Assembly (NCBI GenBank): GCA_019914945.1
Contig: CM034108.1
Coordinates: forward strand, 8,380,001-8,444,000
Source: Typha latifolia
Lineage: Eukaryota; Streptophyta; Magnoliopsida; Poales; Typhaceae
Direction: 5' to 3'
Length of the DNA stretch: 64,000 nt
Shown piece by piece: positions 1 to 11,090 of the stretch (its first letter is position 1; every line of letters starts with the position of its first letter). The notes under the pieces are model-generated. The model had not been told where the DNA came from. It made no database searches and was given only the letters and a program-made list of their open reading frames with translations. The translations under genes and the position numbers were made by a program.

Positions 1-985
1 AGAATAAAACTATCTAATTAGTTGATCTCATTTTTAAAATTTTAAAATAAACTTAATTAAATTTTAAAAAATATTTAATTACTGAACTATATTAAGAATC
101 TCTTAATCATGTTAAAGGTCTCTGAATTGGTTCCGAAGACATCCTAACTCAAAACAAATAAGGTCAAAAATTTATAGGGCTCCAAATTTAGAGTTAGCTT
201 TAGCTTCAAATTCGGAGGACACTAAAGAGTATAGGGGCTCCAAATCTACACATTCGGGCTAAAGATTTAGAGAGCTATGCACACAGAGAATAGCATTAAA
301 TTCGGGAACGAAGGTATCGGGGGGAGTAGAAGAGAGGGATGATTTTGGTACTCAGGGGTCGAAGGAGGGAGAGAGTCACATGCGATGCACTTGAGAGACG
401 AAAAGGGCAAAGAAAACTTACATAATCGGAGGCGAAGGTACCCGGCGACGATGGTGATGATCGGAGGCGAAGGTACCCGGCGATGATGGTGATGATTGGA
501 GGCGAAGGTACTTGGCGAAGACACCGCTGTTGTCGGTCAGAGAGACCGAGACGGGGCTGCGGAACGGCGGGAGTCGATGTTGAGAGTGAGGGAGAGATGG
601 GGATGGGGGTTGATGTGGTGAAGAGATGGTGAGAGTGCGGCGGCTGATGTGGTGAAGAGATGAGATTTGATTGTTGAGGAGTTAGGGTAAGTTAGTGGGT
701 TGGATGTGGGTTTTATATTAACGGGTCGGGTTAGTTTTTAAGGGTAGGATGTTTGTTAGTATTATATAGTATACGGGTATTCGGATATCCGATATCCGAA
801 TCCGTATCCGAACATATATGATATACCCGTATCCGAATCCGGATTCGGATATTTTAATAAATTTCTATCCGTATCCGTATCCGTATCCGAATCCGGACCG
901 GGTAAAAAATTTGGACCCATATCCGATCCGACTCGGGTCGGTTAGCGGGTCGGATCGAATAAAATCCAATCCGTTTTCACCCCTA
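1..985. mobile_element. hAT-type DNA transposon, terminal portion (truncated by window start)
   Basis: The stretch ends in CACCCCTA (978-985), the complement of the TAGGGGTG terminus common in plant hAT elements. It is preceded by a subterminal region (about 768-960) rich in TATCCG and CCGAATCC motifs on both strands. The next bases (986 on) belong to a copia gag, so the element appears to have inserted there. No transposase is readable. The other end lies outside the window, so neither the target duplication nor the length can be checked. Confidence 0.6.
426..520. repeat. 35-bp tandem repeat, about 2.7 copies
   Basis: Copies start at 426, 461 and 496 and share the core GGAGGCGAAGGTAC followed by GGCGA(C/T)GATGGTGATGAT. 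It lies inside the hAT-type fragment. The minus-strand open frame over it is a by-product of the repeat. Confidence 0.7.
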
Positions 986-1757
986 GATGTTGGCCATGTT
1001 CGTCAAAAAGTTCAATAAATTCTTTCGGAAGCCAAACAAGTTGAATGCTGAAAAACTTGAGAAAAGCAAAGCATTTGTGAAAAAGAAGAATACTGCGAGC
1101 TCGACCACCGGTGTGAGCAACAACGGTGTCAAATAGAAAAATAAGAATTCTCAGAATAAAGTTCGATGTTTTGAATGTTCTGGTTTTGGACACATATAAC
1201 AAGAATGCCCTAATCGCCTTAAGAAGAAGGGTAAAGCTATGAAAGTTACTTGGGATGACTTAGATGAATCTGATGATGATTCTGAAAAAGACGAAGAAAA
1301 CTTTGTTGCTTTTGCCTCTTCTCTACTCAATATTGATTCCGTTGTTGATACTGATAGTATAGATGATCAGGATATGTTACCAGCTGAAGAAGATGAATCT
1401 GAAATACAAAAGGCATATAATGACCTGTACCTGGAGTTGTTTAAACTCAAGATAAGCAATCTTAGACTACATCAACGACTCAAGGTAATAGAACTTGAAA
1501 TAATTCAATTTGAGGAGAAGTACAAATTGGAACTTGAACGTGTCAAAGACCTTTCTGAACAACTTGACAATGCAAAAATTAAAATGAAGGCTGATGAAAT
1601 TGAAGTAGAGCGACTGAATAAGGAAATGACATTTCTAAAAGGAAAGAACAAACTTGACGAGATCCTAAATGCTCAGATCTCTGGAAAAGACAGGTATGGT
1701 GTTGGATACACTAGTAATTCAAATAATAATAAAACTGTCTTCGTCTTTGACATGTGA
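986..1757 (+). pseudogene. Ty1/copia gag remnant with zinc knuckle
   Basis: The C-terminal part of a copia gag (nucleocapsid) is readable. A CCHC zinc knuckle (C-x2-C-x4-H-x4-C) spans 1167-1208, but a TAA stop (1197-1199) falls between the His and the last Cys. From 1239 a 172-residue open stretch follows: an acidic segment rich in Asp and Glu, then a coiled-coil-like region, as in SIRE-type copia gag tails. A frameshift lies near 1110-1130. The protease that should follow is missing: the frame ends at 1757 and the next readable domain is integrase. This is a non-functional remnant. Confidence 0.75.
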
Positions 1758-2712
1758 ATCACAACGAATTATTTACTCTGTCCAAACAAGAAGTGGTAAA
1801 AGGAATACCTAAGATGAAAGAAATGTCAAAAAGAGTGTGCGGTTCGTGTCAAATTGGAAAACAAACTAGGATTTCACACAAGAAGGTAAATGCAGCTACC
1901 ACCGACCGTGCGCTCCAATTAGTACACATGGACTTGATGGTTCCAACAAAAACGGAATGTCTTGGAGGTAAACACTATATATTCTTAATGGTCGATGATT
2001 ACTCTAGATATACCTGGGTTGCCTTTCTACGTGAGAAGTCTGAAACCTTTGAAGTTTTTAAATCACTATGCTTAAAATTGCAGAATGAAAAATCTATTAC
2101 CCTAGTTAGGATTCGTTCTGATCATGATAGAGAATTTGAAAATGAAAATGTTGCCATATTTTGCGATTCTCTTGGTATTCAACATAAATTTTCAGCTCCT
2201 ATAACTCCACAACAGAACGGGATTGTGGAAAGAAAGAACCGAGTTGTGCAGGAAATGGCTAGGGTTATGCTTCACGCTAAAAAGGTTCCTCAAAGGTTTT
2301 GGGCAGAGGCGGTCAATACAGCGGTACATGTGATAAATCATGTTTATCTAAGACCAGGTACAAAATTGACTACATATGAAATCTGGAAAGGTAAAAAACC
2401 TAGTGTTAAAAATTTTCGAGTTTTTGGTAGTAAATGCTATATCTTGCGTGATCGAGAATATTTGACTAAATTTGACACTAGAAGTAACGAATGCATCTTC
2501 TTAGGGTATTCGAATAATAGCAGAGCCTATAGAGTATTTAATCTTGACACTTCTACGGTTATGGAATCTGCTAATGTTATGATAGATGAATCCACTACTG
2601 ATTTAACTGAAGCTACTCCTATTTCTATTTCTGCAGATACATATGACGAAGAAATAGGAAAGGAGCTTGATCTGGAAATTGAGAATCAGGACGAGGACAA
2701 AGTTGAAATGAA
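1754..2712 (+). pseudogene. Ty1/copia integrase remnant
   Basis: The pre-integrase zinc region (ending CGSCQIGKQ) is followed by the DDE integrase core. The first Asp is in the HMDL segment, followed by the conserved MVDDYSRYTW. The second Asp is in RSDHDREF, where most relatives have an N-G pair after the Asp. The catalytic Glu is in PQQNGIVERKNR. The C-terminal part continues to about residue 320 (CIFLGYSNNSRAYRVF). Reverse transcriptase and RNase H are absent. The frame runs on into an unrelated LTR fragment at about 2713, which supplies the last 70 or so residues of the open frame, so the open frame should not be read as one protein. Confidence 0.85.
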
Positions 2713-4096
2713 AAAGATACAACTAATACACAAGTACAAATCATCGTCTGATACAATAAAATATAAATATCAAATAATGGTACAACTCAATATCTGGTCA
2801 AACTATCTTCTATACCATCTCATGTTTATAGCTCACCTCATCCTTTCTCTAAAATATCTCCTCAAGATATCTCAAATCGCTATCATGTACCACATATCTG
2901 AGGGGTTAGAAAAGAAATAAGAGAGTCATGAGCAAAAGGCTCAGTGAATAGACCTTACCCCGAATTAGTGATGACAAACAGAGAGTAAATCATGTACTGG
3001 ATAATATGAATCAGCAAGAACATCATGTCATGAATGAGTATATGGATGTATCCTCAATAATATATAAATGAAAAAGATAATATGTCATAATTGATAAAAG
3101 TATATAATCATCGACAATGAGTAAACAGATCTCTATGTTATACTATCATCACAACTCTCTCTCAAATATGACACATGATGCATGCCGACCATGACCTTGC
3201 TATGATATCAAATGCAACCATATATGATGCATATTGCTCACTCGATAATCAGGTAACCAAATAAAAATGAAATCATATGCATTTCTCAACATCACAATCA
3301 TCACCGACATCTCGGTATAATATCATTATACTAGACCACTGTGTACAGTCAACACCCAGTACCCGGTCTCAACATCATGTCCAAAGGCTCAGAGCATACT
3401 CCACCACCCGCACGAGTATCTCAAATATAACCATACCCCGCAACCCGCTAGGGTATCAACATCCATCCTGACCGAGCACCCACATAGTTGATAGAAACCT
3501 CGTGAGGATAACTCGCCACATATGCCCTGGCAAACGGCATGTGTCCGAATGTCTGCTGCGCAGACAAACTAATGACCTCAGACGTAAGACCAATAGTATC
3601 GCGACTATTTCGAGCAATCAATCATCCACCAAGCGCATCCTAACCCTTGCGCCCATTTAGGTATCCTCATGTTTTCTATCAACTATCATATCAATCATAT
3701 TTCATGCTTTCCTTCTAAATGATAGATCATATGCATATATCTAGTACGATAACAAGTCAATGCATAACAAGAATTTTGGTGGAATAGGAATCAAGAGAAA
3801 ACGATGCAATGTAGTCTCCAACTGTATCGTCAACATATGCATACTCATGCTAATCTATTACATCCATACAATCATAACAGTAGAATCATCTCCAATCATC
3901 TCTATATATATCACCAATGTACTCATATCCCAGATCAGTATAATCAAATGCATGATAAAATATGCTCGACTGTAATCATCTCTAGATAAAATTATATAAT
4001 CATGCTGGAGGCCAAAACACGCATGTACATAATATATAATATAACCTAATTTGAAAAAGGCATCTAGGGGATAAGACTACTCACAGTCTAATTTTT
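2713..4096 (+). mobile_element. LTR-C family fragment (gypsy-type long LTR), same orientation as the 21573 copy
   Basis: It matches the LTR-C copy at 21.86-22.83 kb and 26.07-26.52 kb almost end to end, including the AAATATC(T/C)CTCAAGATATCTC stretch, the GATATCAAATGCAA stretch and the ATATGCCCTGGC(A/G)AACGGCATGTGT stretch. The 5' part of the LTR is missing; the join to copia is near 2712. It ends around 4096 where a T-rich tract begins. Confidence 0.8.
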
Positions 4097-4231
4097 GTCT
4101 TTTTTTTTCTTTTTGTCCTTTTTTTTCTTTATACAACTTTTTATACATTATTATTATTATTATTATTATTTATTATCATTTATTTTTTTATTTTTTTCTA
4201 GGTTATTACATTATTATTATTATTTTCTGGG
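4097..4231. repeat. T-rich tract and (TTA)n microsatellite
   Basis: Poly-T runs (4097-4140) are followed by (ATT)n at about 4147-4172. A second short (ATT)n flanked by GGTTATTACAT copies lies at 4201-4231. No coding content is visible. Confidence 0.8.
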
Positions 4232-5189
4232 TTATTACATCAGAGGTCAGTTATGAAGGTGTTCTGAGGACTTATAGGAGGCTTTCATAGAGATGCATGT
4301 GGCCAGGATTGAGGCGAGATGTGAGGACTTTTATTCGTGCTTGCGAAGTCTATTAAAGGGCGAAGACAACCACATTAAAACCGGTTGGATTAATTCAGTC
4401 TCTACTAATACCGGACCGTGTTGGTGAAGACATTTCTCTGGATTTCATAGAAATCCGGTACGTGGTTACTCAATTAATTTTCTGGTGGCCATTTTTAGCA
4501 AAGTCGGTGGCTGAAATTTTTGTGAAAGATGCTGCTAGGTTGCATAGCATGCCACGCATGATTGTCTCTGATCGTGATCGTGTATTTGTTAGCAACTATT
4601 GGATGGAGATTTTTAGATTACAGGAGACTCGATTGAACCTCAATTCGGCCAACCATCCACAGACGGATAGCCAAACCAAGGTGGTCAATCGAGGCATCGC
4701 GCAATATTTGCCATGCTTTGTGGGAGAGATGCTGAGACACTTGTTGGAGTTCTTACCATAGATAGAGTGGTCTTACAACACCGCCTACCATAGCAGTATT
4801 GGCATGACTCTATTCAAGGTGGTGTATGGCCCTCGGCTCTAACATTATGCGCCTATTACTCTATGGCATCTACGGATCCGACGAAGGTGGACTTGGCATT
4901 GATGGATAGAGACGCTACATTGAAGAGGCTGCGTGCCCATCTTAAATTGCTCGAAACCCCATGAAGCAAGTTTATGATCGCAACCACTAGAAGCAGGAGT
5001 TCGACATCGGCAGTTGGGTGTTCGTGAGGGTGCAACTCTACCGATAGGTGACCCTTTGTCTGATACGAAACTAGAAGTTAGCACATCGCTACTTCAGTCT
5101 GTTTTGAGTTTTAGAGTGTATCGGTCCAGTTGCATATTGCTTGGAGCTGCCCGAGGGGTTGAGAGTACACCCAGTTATTTAATTTAGAA
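4232..5189 (+). pseudogene. Ty3/gypsy integrase remnant (Gypsy 1)
   Basis: This is the degenerate 3' part of a chromovirus-like gypsy pol. In shifting frames it shows the H2C2 end (RRDVRTFIRACEVY, last Cys lost), an integrase core segment at 4462-4760 (PRMIVSDRDRVFVSNYW, then the ANHPQTDSQTKVVNRG stretch with its Asp and Glu region) and the post-core segment WSYNTAYHSSIGMTLF with a stop just before it. It has several stops and frameshifts, and RT and RNase H are missing. It runs directly into LTR sequence at about 5190, so it is the 3' end of an old element. Confidence 0.8.
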
Positions 5190-5376
5190 GAAAAAATAAG
5201 GATTCTATATGTTGCATTCTAATAAAAGAAGGGGTGCGTTCAAACGTAGGAGGGGGTGAGTTTCAACGCCCTTGCGAACACCTACAAGCGTTCAAATCAA
5301 CATAGAAGGCAATTTGTGCATTCGAACACGCTCGACCCTGTTCGAACGCCCACATGCAAATGCTTACATACGTTTG
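5190..5376 (+). mobile_element. 3' LTR of Gypsy 1, left half (split by Gypsy 2)
   Basis: It carries decayed GCGTTCGAACGC-type motifs typical of the U3 region of these LTRs. It breaks at 5376 and resumes at 13358, with the 5-bp duplication GTTTG (5372-5376) / GTTCG (13358-13362) around Gypsy 2. The sequence reads through as one LTR when Gypsy 2 is removed. Confidence 0.75.
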
Positions 5377-5765
5377 TGAAACACTTAGTTAGGATATTTT
5401 CTTATTTCATTAGGTGTTTATTTTCTTTAAAATAAAATTTCTATAAGTCGCGTTTGAACGTAGGTGGAGTCGCGTTCGAACGCCCTTGTGAACGCCTTAT
5501 GAACGCCCGTGTTCGAACGCCAGTGTCGCATTCGCAAATCCAGAGAAGGGGCTTTTTGAGTGCATTTGAACGTGATTGGGCACATTCGAACGCGATCGAC
5601 GGGAATCCTCTAGAATTAGGGTTTCATATTGTTTTAGGACTTATTGGCTAGCCTTTAGAAATATTTTGATGGCAACCAACTTCATTAAGCTATTGGATTC
5701 TTGATTTCTTGCCTCCTATCTTCTCTCTAGACTCCTCCCTCCTCCCTCTTCACTATCCTTCCACA
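5377..5765 (+). mobile_element. 5' LTR of Gypsy 2 (LTR-F family), 3' part lost
   Basis: It starts TGAAACACTTAGTTAGG, compared with TGATACACTTAGTTAGG in the 3' LTR at 12512. It contains GCGTTCGAACGC-type palindromes (5450-5600) and then the CT-rich block seen also in the other LTR-F copies. It stops at 5765, where LTR-C begins. The remaining LTR, the PBS and the start of gag are missing, so a deletion accompanied or followed the LTR-C insertion. Confidence 0.8.
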
Positions 5766-5820
5766 TGCTGCGGCCAGCTGGCCACGGCGAGCCCCGGCAC
5801 CGTCGCAACCCCCCTCCACC

Positions 5821-5821
<1 letters not shown>

Positions 5822-5860
<39 letters not shown>
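5822..5860. repeat. (CT)n microsatellite
   Basis: About 19 CT repeats lie within LTR-C. A GA tract is present at the equivalent place in the other copy (28523-28548). Confidence 0.9.
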
Positions 5861-5998
5861 CTGAGCTCGGGCTCGTCGGAGCCGAGCCGTCGGCAAGAGG
5901 CCGGCCGCTAGCTGGCGAGCAGCAGCCGGTGACCTCCCCGCCGGCCCGGGTCCGCAAGCTCCTTCCTCACCTCCTCTCTTTCTTCTCTTCCTCTTCTC

Positions 5999-6182
5999 TT
6001 CTTCTTCTTCTTCTTCTTCTTCTTCTTCTTCTTCTTCTTCTTCCTTCTTTCTTATTTCTTATTTCTTCTTCCTTTCTCCTTTCTTTTCCCTCAGCTCCCT
6101 TTCTCTCTTCTTCTTCTTCTTCTCCTCCCTTTTTCTTCTTCTTCTTCTTCTTCTTCTTCTTCTTCTTCTTCTTCTTCTTCTT

Positions 6183-6213
<31 letters not shown>

Positions 6214-6215
6214 TT
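5999..6215. repeat. Compound (TTC)n microsatellite
   Basis: There are two long TTC runs (about 5999-6042 and 6132-6212) separated by an imperfect TTC-rich stretch, all within LTR-C. The poly-Phe, poly-Leu and poly-Lys open frames here are translations of this repeat, not genes. Confidence 0.95.
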
Positions 6216-7499
6216 CATCTTCTTCTTCTTCTCCTTCTTCTGGTTTCTTTCTTTTTCTTCTTCCTCCTCGGTTTCTACTTGTTTCTTTTCTGCACAGTGC
6301 TAGGCTCGGCCCAGCACTAGTGACATTGTTTTATTATCTACTTTATTTTATATTTATTTATTTATTTATTTATTTAGGTATTACTTCCTTAATTAATGTA
6401 GATAAATTATTTAGACATTAATTATTTTAATAATAATATATATTCTTCAACATGATGATTATTAATTATAATTAGTATAATTAATGATTAACTAGGTTAT
6501 AAAATATTATGCATAAATATAGATAATACTTATTTTGATGTAACTATGTATTTATATTTATATTAGATTAATAGATAGTGTTGTAAATTATAATTGTTAG
6601 ATTTATGCACTGATATTCATAATATATGCAATTTAAGTAATCTTAACAATTTATTATATACTATCGTATGTTGAATAAGATACTAGTCTTATTAATTAAT
6701 TAGTTATTTTGCATAATTAAGTAAATACTATATAACTTCTAATTAATCAAAATAGACTAAGAAATATAAATTTATTATAAATAGATCTTATCTATACTTA
6801 TATCCCATTTATAATTGTTTAGCTTTTACTTTATAATTATATATTTAGAATATTATAAATAAAAAGAAACAAACCTTTCTCCTTATAGCATTTTATAATA
6901 ATAGTATGTCATAATATTTGAATCGTACCTATAATGTGAATCTAGTTATGTACAAAGTAAAAGAAGTGATTTTAAACCAAATAAACATTTATATTCTACT
7001 TGAACTAATTTTAATTGGATAAACAACTAATTAATATTACTTGAATATTTTCAGATCCTGAACCCCCTTATTTGAGACCCCGTGGACCTTGTTAGCGATG
7101 AGTGTCACTCGGTTATCTGATGGACGTGAGATATGCGTGGTTTGTATCTTCTGATCAAATTGTGAGTAGGCTGATCTGAGATATGAGTACATTGGTGATA
7201 TATAGAAATAATTATACTGTTATGGTTTTATGTTGGGATGATCTCTACCATGAGTATGCATGTGATAGACTAGCAAAAGTATACGCGTGTTAGATACATG
7301 GTTAGAGTCGGCATTGCATTATTTTTCTCTCGGCTTCTTTACCACCTAAACTCCTGAGTTGCATGATCTTTTGTCGTACTGGATATATGCATATGATTTA
7401 TCATGTATAGAAAATCATAAAAGTACATGTGTATGTGATGTGATATGATGTGATATGATATGATGGCTGAAACGGTATCTAGTCCGGACTGGTACTAGA

Positions 7500-7740
7500 C
7501 ATACTCTTAGCGTATGGCAGAGTATGGTGATGGCTGATGGTTGTACTCTTAGCGTATGATAGGGTACAACTATCATTAATATACCCTTAGCGTATGGCAG
7601 GGTATGATTACTTTCTTCTGAGATACCCTTACCGTATGACAGGGTATGATTTATTTACAAAGATACCCTTAACGTATGGTAGGGTATGATTTATCTACAG
7701 AGATACTCTTAGCGTATGACAGGGTATGCTCTGAGCTTGT
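7500..7740. repeat. About 41-bp minisatellite with inverted-repeat units, in LTR-C
   Basis: There are six copies, beginning near 7502, 7544, 7582, 7624, 7664 and 7704. Each contains TACCCTTAGCGTATG and then CAGGGTA, so each unit can fold (TACCCT pairs with AGGGTA). Spacing is 38-43 bp. Confidence 0.85.
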
Positions 7741-8708
7741 GATATGATGTGTATCGAGTTTAGAGTCGGGTACTATAGTCCAGCATGGTGGATGATATTT
7801 AGAGTTAAGACGGATGATTATGATAGTGAGAGATATGTGGATTATATCTAGCTCTAGCACATACGATTATCTATTGGTTGGCATGCATCATGCATCATTA
7901 TTGATGTGACTAGTATCATTGGATCATAATTGTTATACATGATATGTCGATATATTCGGTGATGTTATATGGTAATTTTATCATGTGATATATTTTTGGT
8001 TGAGGATATAATATGCTCATTCATGAGAATTGATTTCATTCATATATATGTCATTGAGGATACATATATACATGTACATACATGGCATCATACTGCTTTC
8101 TGATTCATATTATCCAGTACATGATTTACTTTCTGTTTGGCATCACTGATTCGGGGTAAGGTTTATTCACTGAGCCTTTTGCTCATGACTCTCTTATTTA
8201 TTTTCTAACCCTCTCAGATATGTGGTACGTGATAGCGATTTGAGATATCTTGAGAAGATATTTTAGAACGATGATGAGGTGAGCTATAGATGCGAGACGG
8301 TATAGATGATAGTTTAACCAGATATTAAGTTGTACTAGTATTTGATATTTGTACTCTTTTGTATTAGACGATGATTTGGATATTACAGGCCGAATCATAG
8401 TGTACTCTTGTATTAGTTATTTTAGTTGTATCTTGATGGTTTGTTGTGGCCTGTGTGGGTCCTGCCAGATTATGTAGTGGTCTAATATATATTATTGTGG
8501 ACTGGGATATTCATATGTTAACCGGTTTATTTGGTCATGGATTATGTGATCATGGATAGGTTAGCAGGTTTTATTTGATGATGTCATGATTATATGTGTA
8601 CAGGAGACTATCGGTGCGTGACGGGCCCCGCCCGACCTATCTCGTGCGCCGCGTGTGTCGTGTGGGCGCGTGGGCATGCACGTGCCCGTGCCGGGTGGGG
8701 GCGTTACA

Positions 8709-9240
8709 GATATAAGCGGATGTTCGTGTTCTATGTCCTACTACTCTTGAGGAGTCCTTTGAGAAAGCCGTGAGGATGGAACAAAAGCAAGGGCTCTAAA
8801 GATGGCAACGAACACCAAATAGGGCAACCGAGATGGGCGGTTTGCACCTAGAACGTCGGTTGGAAATTCTACGGTTTTAAAAACAACGGCTGCGATTATT
8901 AGACCACAACCACCTTTGAGACCTTCTTCCGACGTTAGAGGAGGCACAAGACCCCCCTTCGAACTCTCACGCCTGCCTAGGTGGAGGAGCGAAGAGCGAA
9001 GGGCCTTTGCTTTCGATGTGATGAGCGTTTCATCCTCGGTTATCGATGTTCTAAACTGATCGGGAGTGTGATGCTTATCGATGGTCCTGAGGAGGATGAT
9101 GAGATTGATGATGATGGAGAGTGTCCAGAGGAGACCCATGAGGAGACTATTGAGGAGGGCGTTGAGGAAGATATCCAATCTAAAATATCGATGCATGCAT
9201 ATTCGGGTACTTCCACGCTAAGGACGTTACTAGTAACAGA
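8709..9240 (+). pseudogene. Gypsy 2 gag, C-terminal part
   Basis: This is the gag (capsid/nucleocapsid) end of a Ty3/gypsy element. Directly after LTR-C the translation reads ADVRV-, then the ESFEKAVRMEQK stretch typical of retrotransposon gag tails, with stops soon after. From 8981 the nucleocapsid zinc-knuckle region GLCFRCDERFILGYRCSK is readable (Cys-x2-Cys, then G and Cys; the usual His is Tyr here). A strongly acidic linker (EEDDEIDDDGE) leads into the protease. The N-terminal half of gag is missing. Confidence 0.8.
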
Positions 9241-9594
9241 CTCGTTAGAAAGCATTCGGGGAGTACACACAACTTTCTAGAAGAGAGGCTAGTGAGGAGA
9301 TTGGGTTTGGATGCTGAACCAACTACGGGGTTTGACGTTGCTATTAGAGACAGCACAAAGCTTAGGGCAGAGAGCTTATGTCGCTGGGTCGGTATACGGC
9401 TGCTAGGACACGACATCATTGTGGACCTGTATCCGTTGGTGCTGCGAGGAGCGAACATTATCCTTGGTGCTCAGTGGTTACAGAGTTTGAGACCCGTCAC
9501 ATTTGATTTTCAGCGCATGTGGATGAAATATAAACAAGGAAACAAAGATGTGCGGCTTGATAGTGTTAGGTCTTCATCGATTCCTGCGATGTAG
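9180..9594 (+). pseudogene. Gypsy 2 aspartic protease (active-site Asp deleted)
   Basis: Retropepsin-like domain. The approach strand (ISMHAYSGTSTLRTL) is followed by a shortened active-site region, where only SGSTHNFLEERL is left of the expected DSGSTHNF motif. Compared with the copy at 40640-40710, about 21 bp including the catalytic Asp are missing near 9254. The rest is clear: RRLGLDAEPTTGFDVAI, the WVGIRLLGHDIIVDLYPL strand and the ANIILGAQWLQSL loop (9292-9594). A frameshift lies near 9240. It cannot be catalytically active. Confidence 0.8.
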
Positions 9595-9659
9595 TCTATG
9601 GTAGGGCTGTCTTATGCGTATGATTTTGCCTATCTTCTTCAGTTAGGACCAATAGGAGA

Positions 9660-10595
9660 TGAGCCTCAAACAAGTTTAGGTATTACCATTGAATTATCTA
9701 ATTTATTAGATAACTTTTTTGGACTGTTTGAGGAGCCGCAGGAGTTGCTACCGAGGAGATAAACGAACCATCGCATAGAGATTGTACCTGGGCCTGCACT
9801 GGCGAACGTGAGGCCATATCGGTATCCACATGTGCAAAAAGAAGTTATCTCAAAGATGGTAGCCGAGATGTTCGAGCAAGGCCCCATACAACCAAGTCAT
9901 AGGTCACACTCATCCCCCGTGCTTTTAGTCCGAAAAAGGACGGAATATGGCGCTTTTGTGTTGACTATCGAGCACTAAACGCTATTACCGTCAAGGACCG
10001 GTATACTATTCCGGTTATCGAGGATTTGCTGGATGAGCTTGCAGGGGTGACTATATTTAGTAAGCTTGACTGGAGGGCCGGGTATCATCAAATTAGAGTT
10101 CACCCGACGGATGTGCACAAAACTGCGTTTTGGACTCCGGACGGGCATTACGAGTTTCGAGTGATGTCTTTTGGTCTCACCAATGCTCCAACTACCTTCC
10201 AAGGCCTCATGAATGATATATTTCGGCCTCTCTTGCGAAGGTATGTCTTGGTATTTTTTGATGATATTTTGGTCTATGGTAGGACTGAATTGGAGCATTG
10301 GTGGCATTTGGAGGATGTGCTGAATTTGTTGGAGCAAAACTAATTGAAGATCAAGAAGTCCAAGTGCGTATGGGGAGTACCAAAGGTGGAGTGTTTAGGC
10401 CACATCATTTCAACAGATGGTGTAGCGGCAGATCCTCAAAAGATTGCATGTATGACTGCTTGGCTTATTCCTACTATTACCACCAGATTAAGAGGATTTT
10501 TGGGACTGACTGGTTATTATCATCAATTCATCACCGGATATGGTAAGATCGCTGCTCCTCTTACTTTTTTGTTGAATAAGGACTCTTTTAGATAG
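9660..10595 (+). pseudogene. Gypsy 2 reverse transcriptase
   Basis: Ty3/gypsy RT. In order: the PHVQKEVISKMVAEMFEQG entry helix, a frameshift in the RKKDG loop near 9940, [31 protein letters not shown] (first catalytic Asp), [25 protein letters not shown] and the catalytic [12 protein letters not shown] (second and third Asp). The thumb follows. A TAA at 10341-10343 interrupts [10 protein letters not shown], as expected from CAA to TAA, and a TAG stands at 10593-10595 where relatives have Trp. The core is otherwise well preserved. Confidence 0.9.
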
Positions 10596-11090
10596 ACGAA
10601 TGAGGCCACTTTAGCCTTTGAAAAATTAAAAACAGTAATGATGACAGCACCCGTTCTAGCGCTACCAAACTTTACCAAAGAATTTATTGTTGAATGTGAA
10701 GCATCGGGTGTTGGCATAGGAGATGTACTAATGCAAGAAGGATGTCCCATTGCCTATCTTAGCAAGGCTTTATTGCAAAAAATCTCAGCAATTATCAACT
10801 TATGAAAGAGAGATGTTAGCAATTCTGCATACGGTGATAAAGTGGAGGCCTTATTTGATCGGTAGACGATTCATTATCCGAACCGATCAAAGGAGCCTTC
10901 CATACTTTATGGGATAGCGCATACACACTCCAGCACAACAGCAATGGGTGATAAAATCGCTGGGGTATGATTATGAAATTCAATACAAGAAGGAAACGGA
11001 AAATAGAGTGACGGATGCACTATCGCGCCAACTCGATACCGCCGCGCTTGCAACCTACTCATCTCCTACCTTTCCCTTCCTCGACGAGTA
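10596..11090 (+). pseudogene. Gypsy 2 RNase H
   Basis: RNase H1-like domain after RT, readable across frames: FIVECEASGVGIGDVLMQEG, where the first position is usually Asp in FIVETDAS-type motifs. Then come PIAYLSKAL, the KRDVSNSAYGD stretch, a degraded RTD(Q) segment and the closing helix ENRVTDALSRQ just before 11030. Several frameshifts are present. Confidence 0.75.

Larger units (their letters stand above)
5766..8708 (-). mobile_element. LTR-C family long LTR, minus strand (about 2.9 kb)
   Basis: Read on the minus strand it begins TGTAACGCCCCCACCC at 8708, a typical start for plant gypsy LTRs. It is the reverse complement of the copy beginning at 21573. Shared landmarks include the AT-rich block 6320-7040 (matching 26540-26990 reversed), the microsatellites 5824-6215 (matching 28250-28550 reversed) and the GC-rich first 120 bp. 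It carries no coding potential. It sits between the 5' LTR and the gag of Gypsy 2. Its 3' terminus is not defined because of a deletion at 5765/5766. Confidence 0.8.

Noticed and set aside
3277..3989. Several 60-70 residue frames
   Set aside because: They lie in the non-coding LTR-C fragment and recur only because the LTR is repeated.
5929..6303. Open frames of 124 and 83 residues made of Phe/Leu/Ser or Lys/Arg/Glu
   Set aside because: They are translations of the (TTC)n and (CT)n microsatellites in LTR-C, with no other content.
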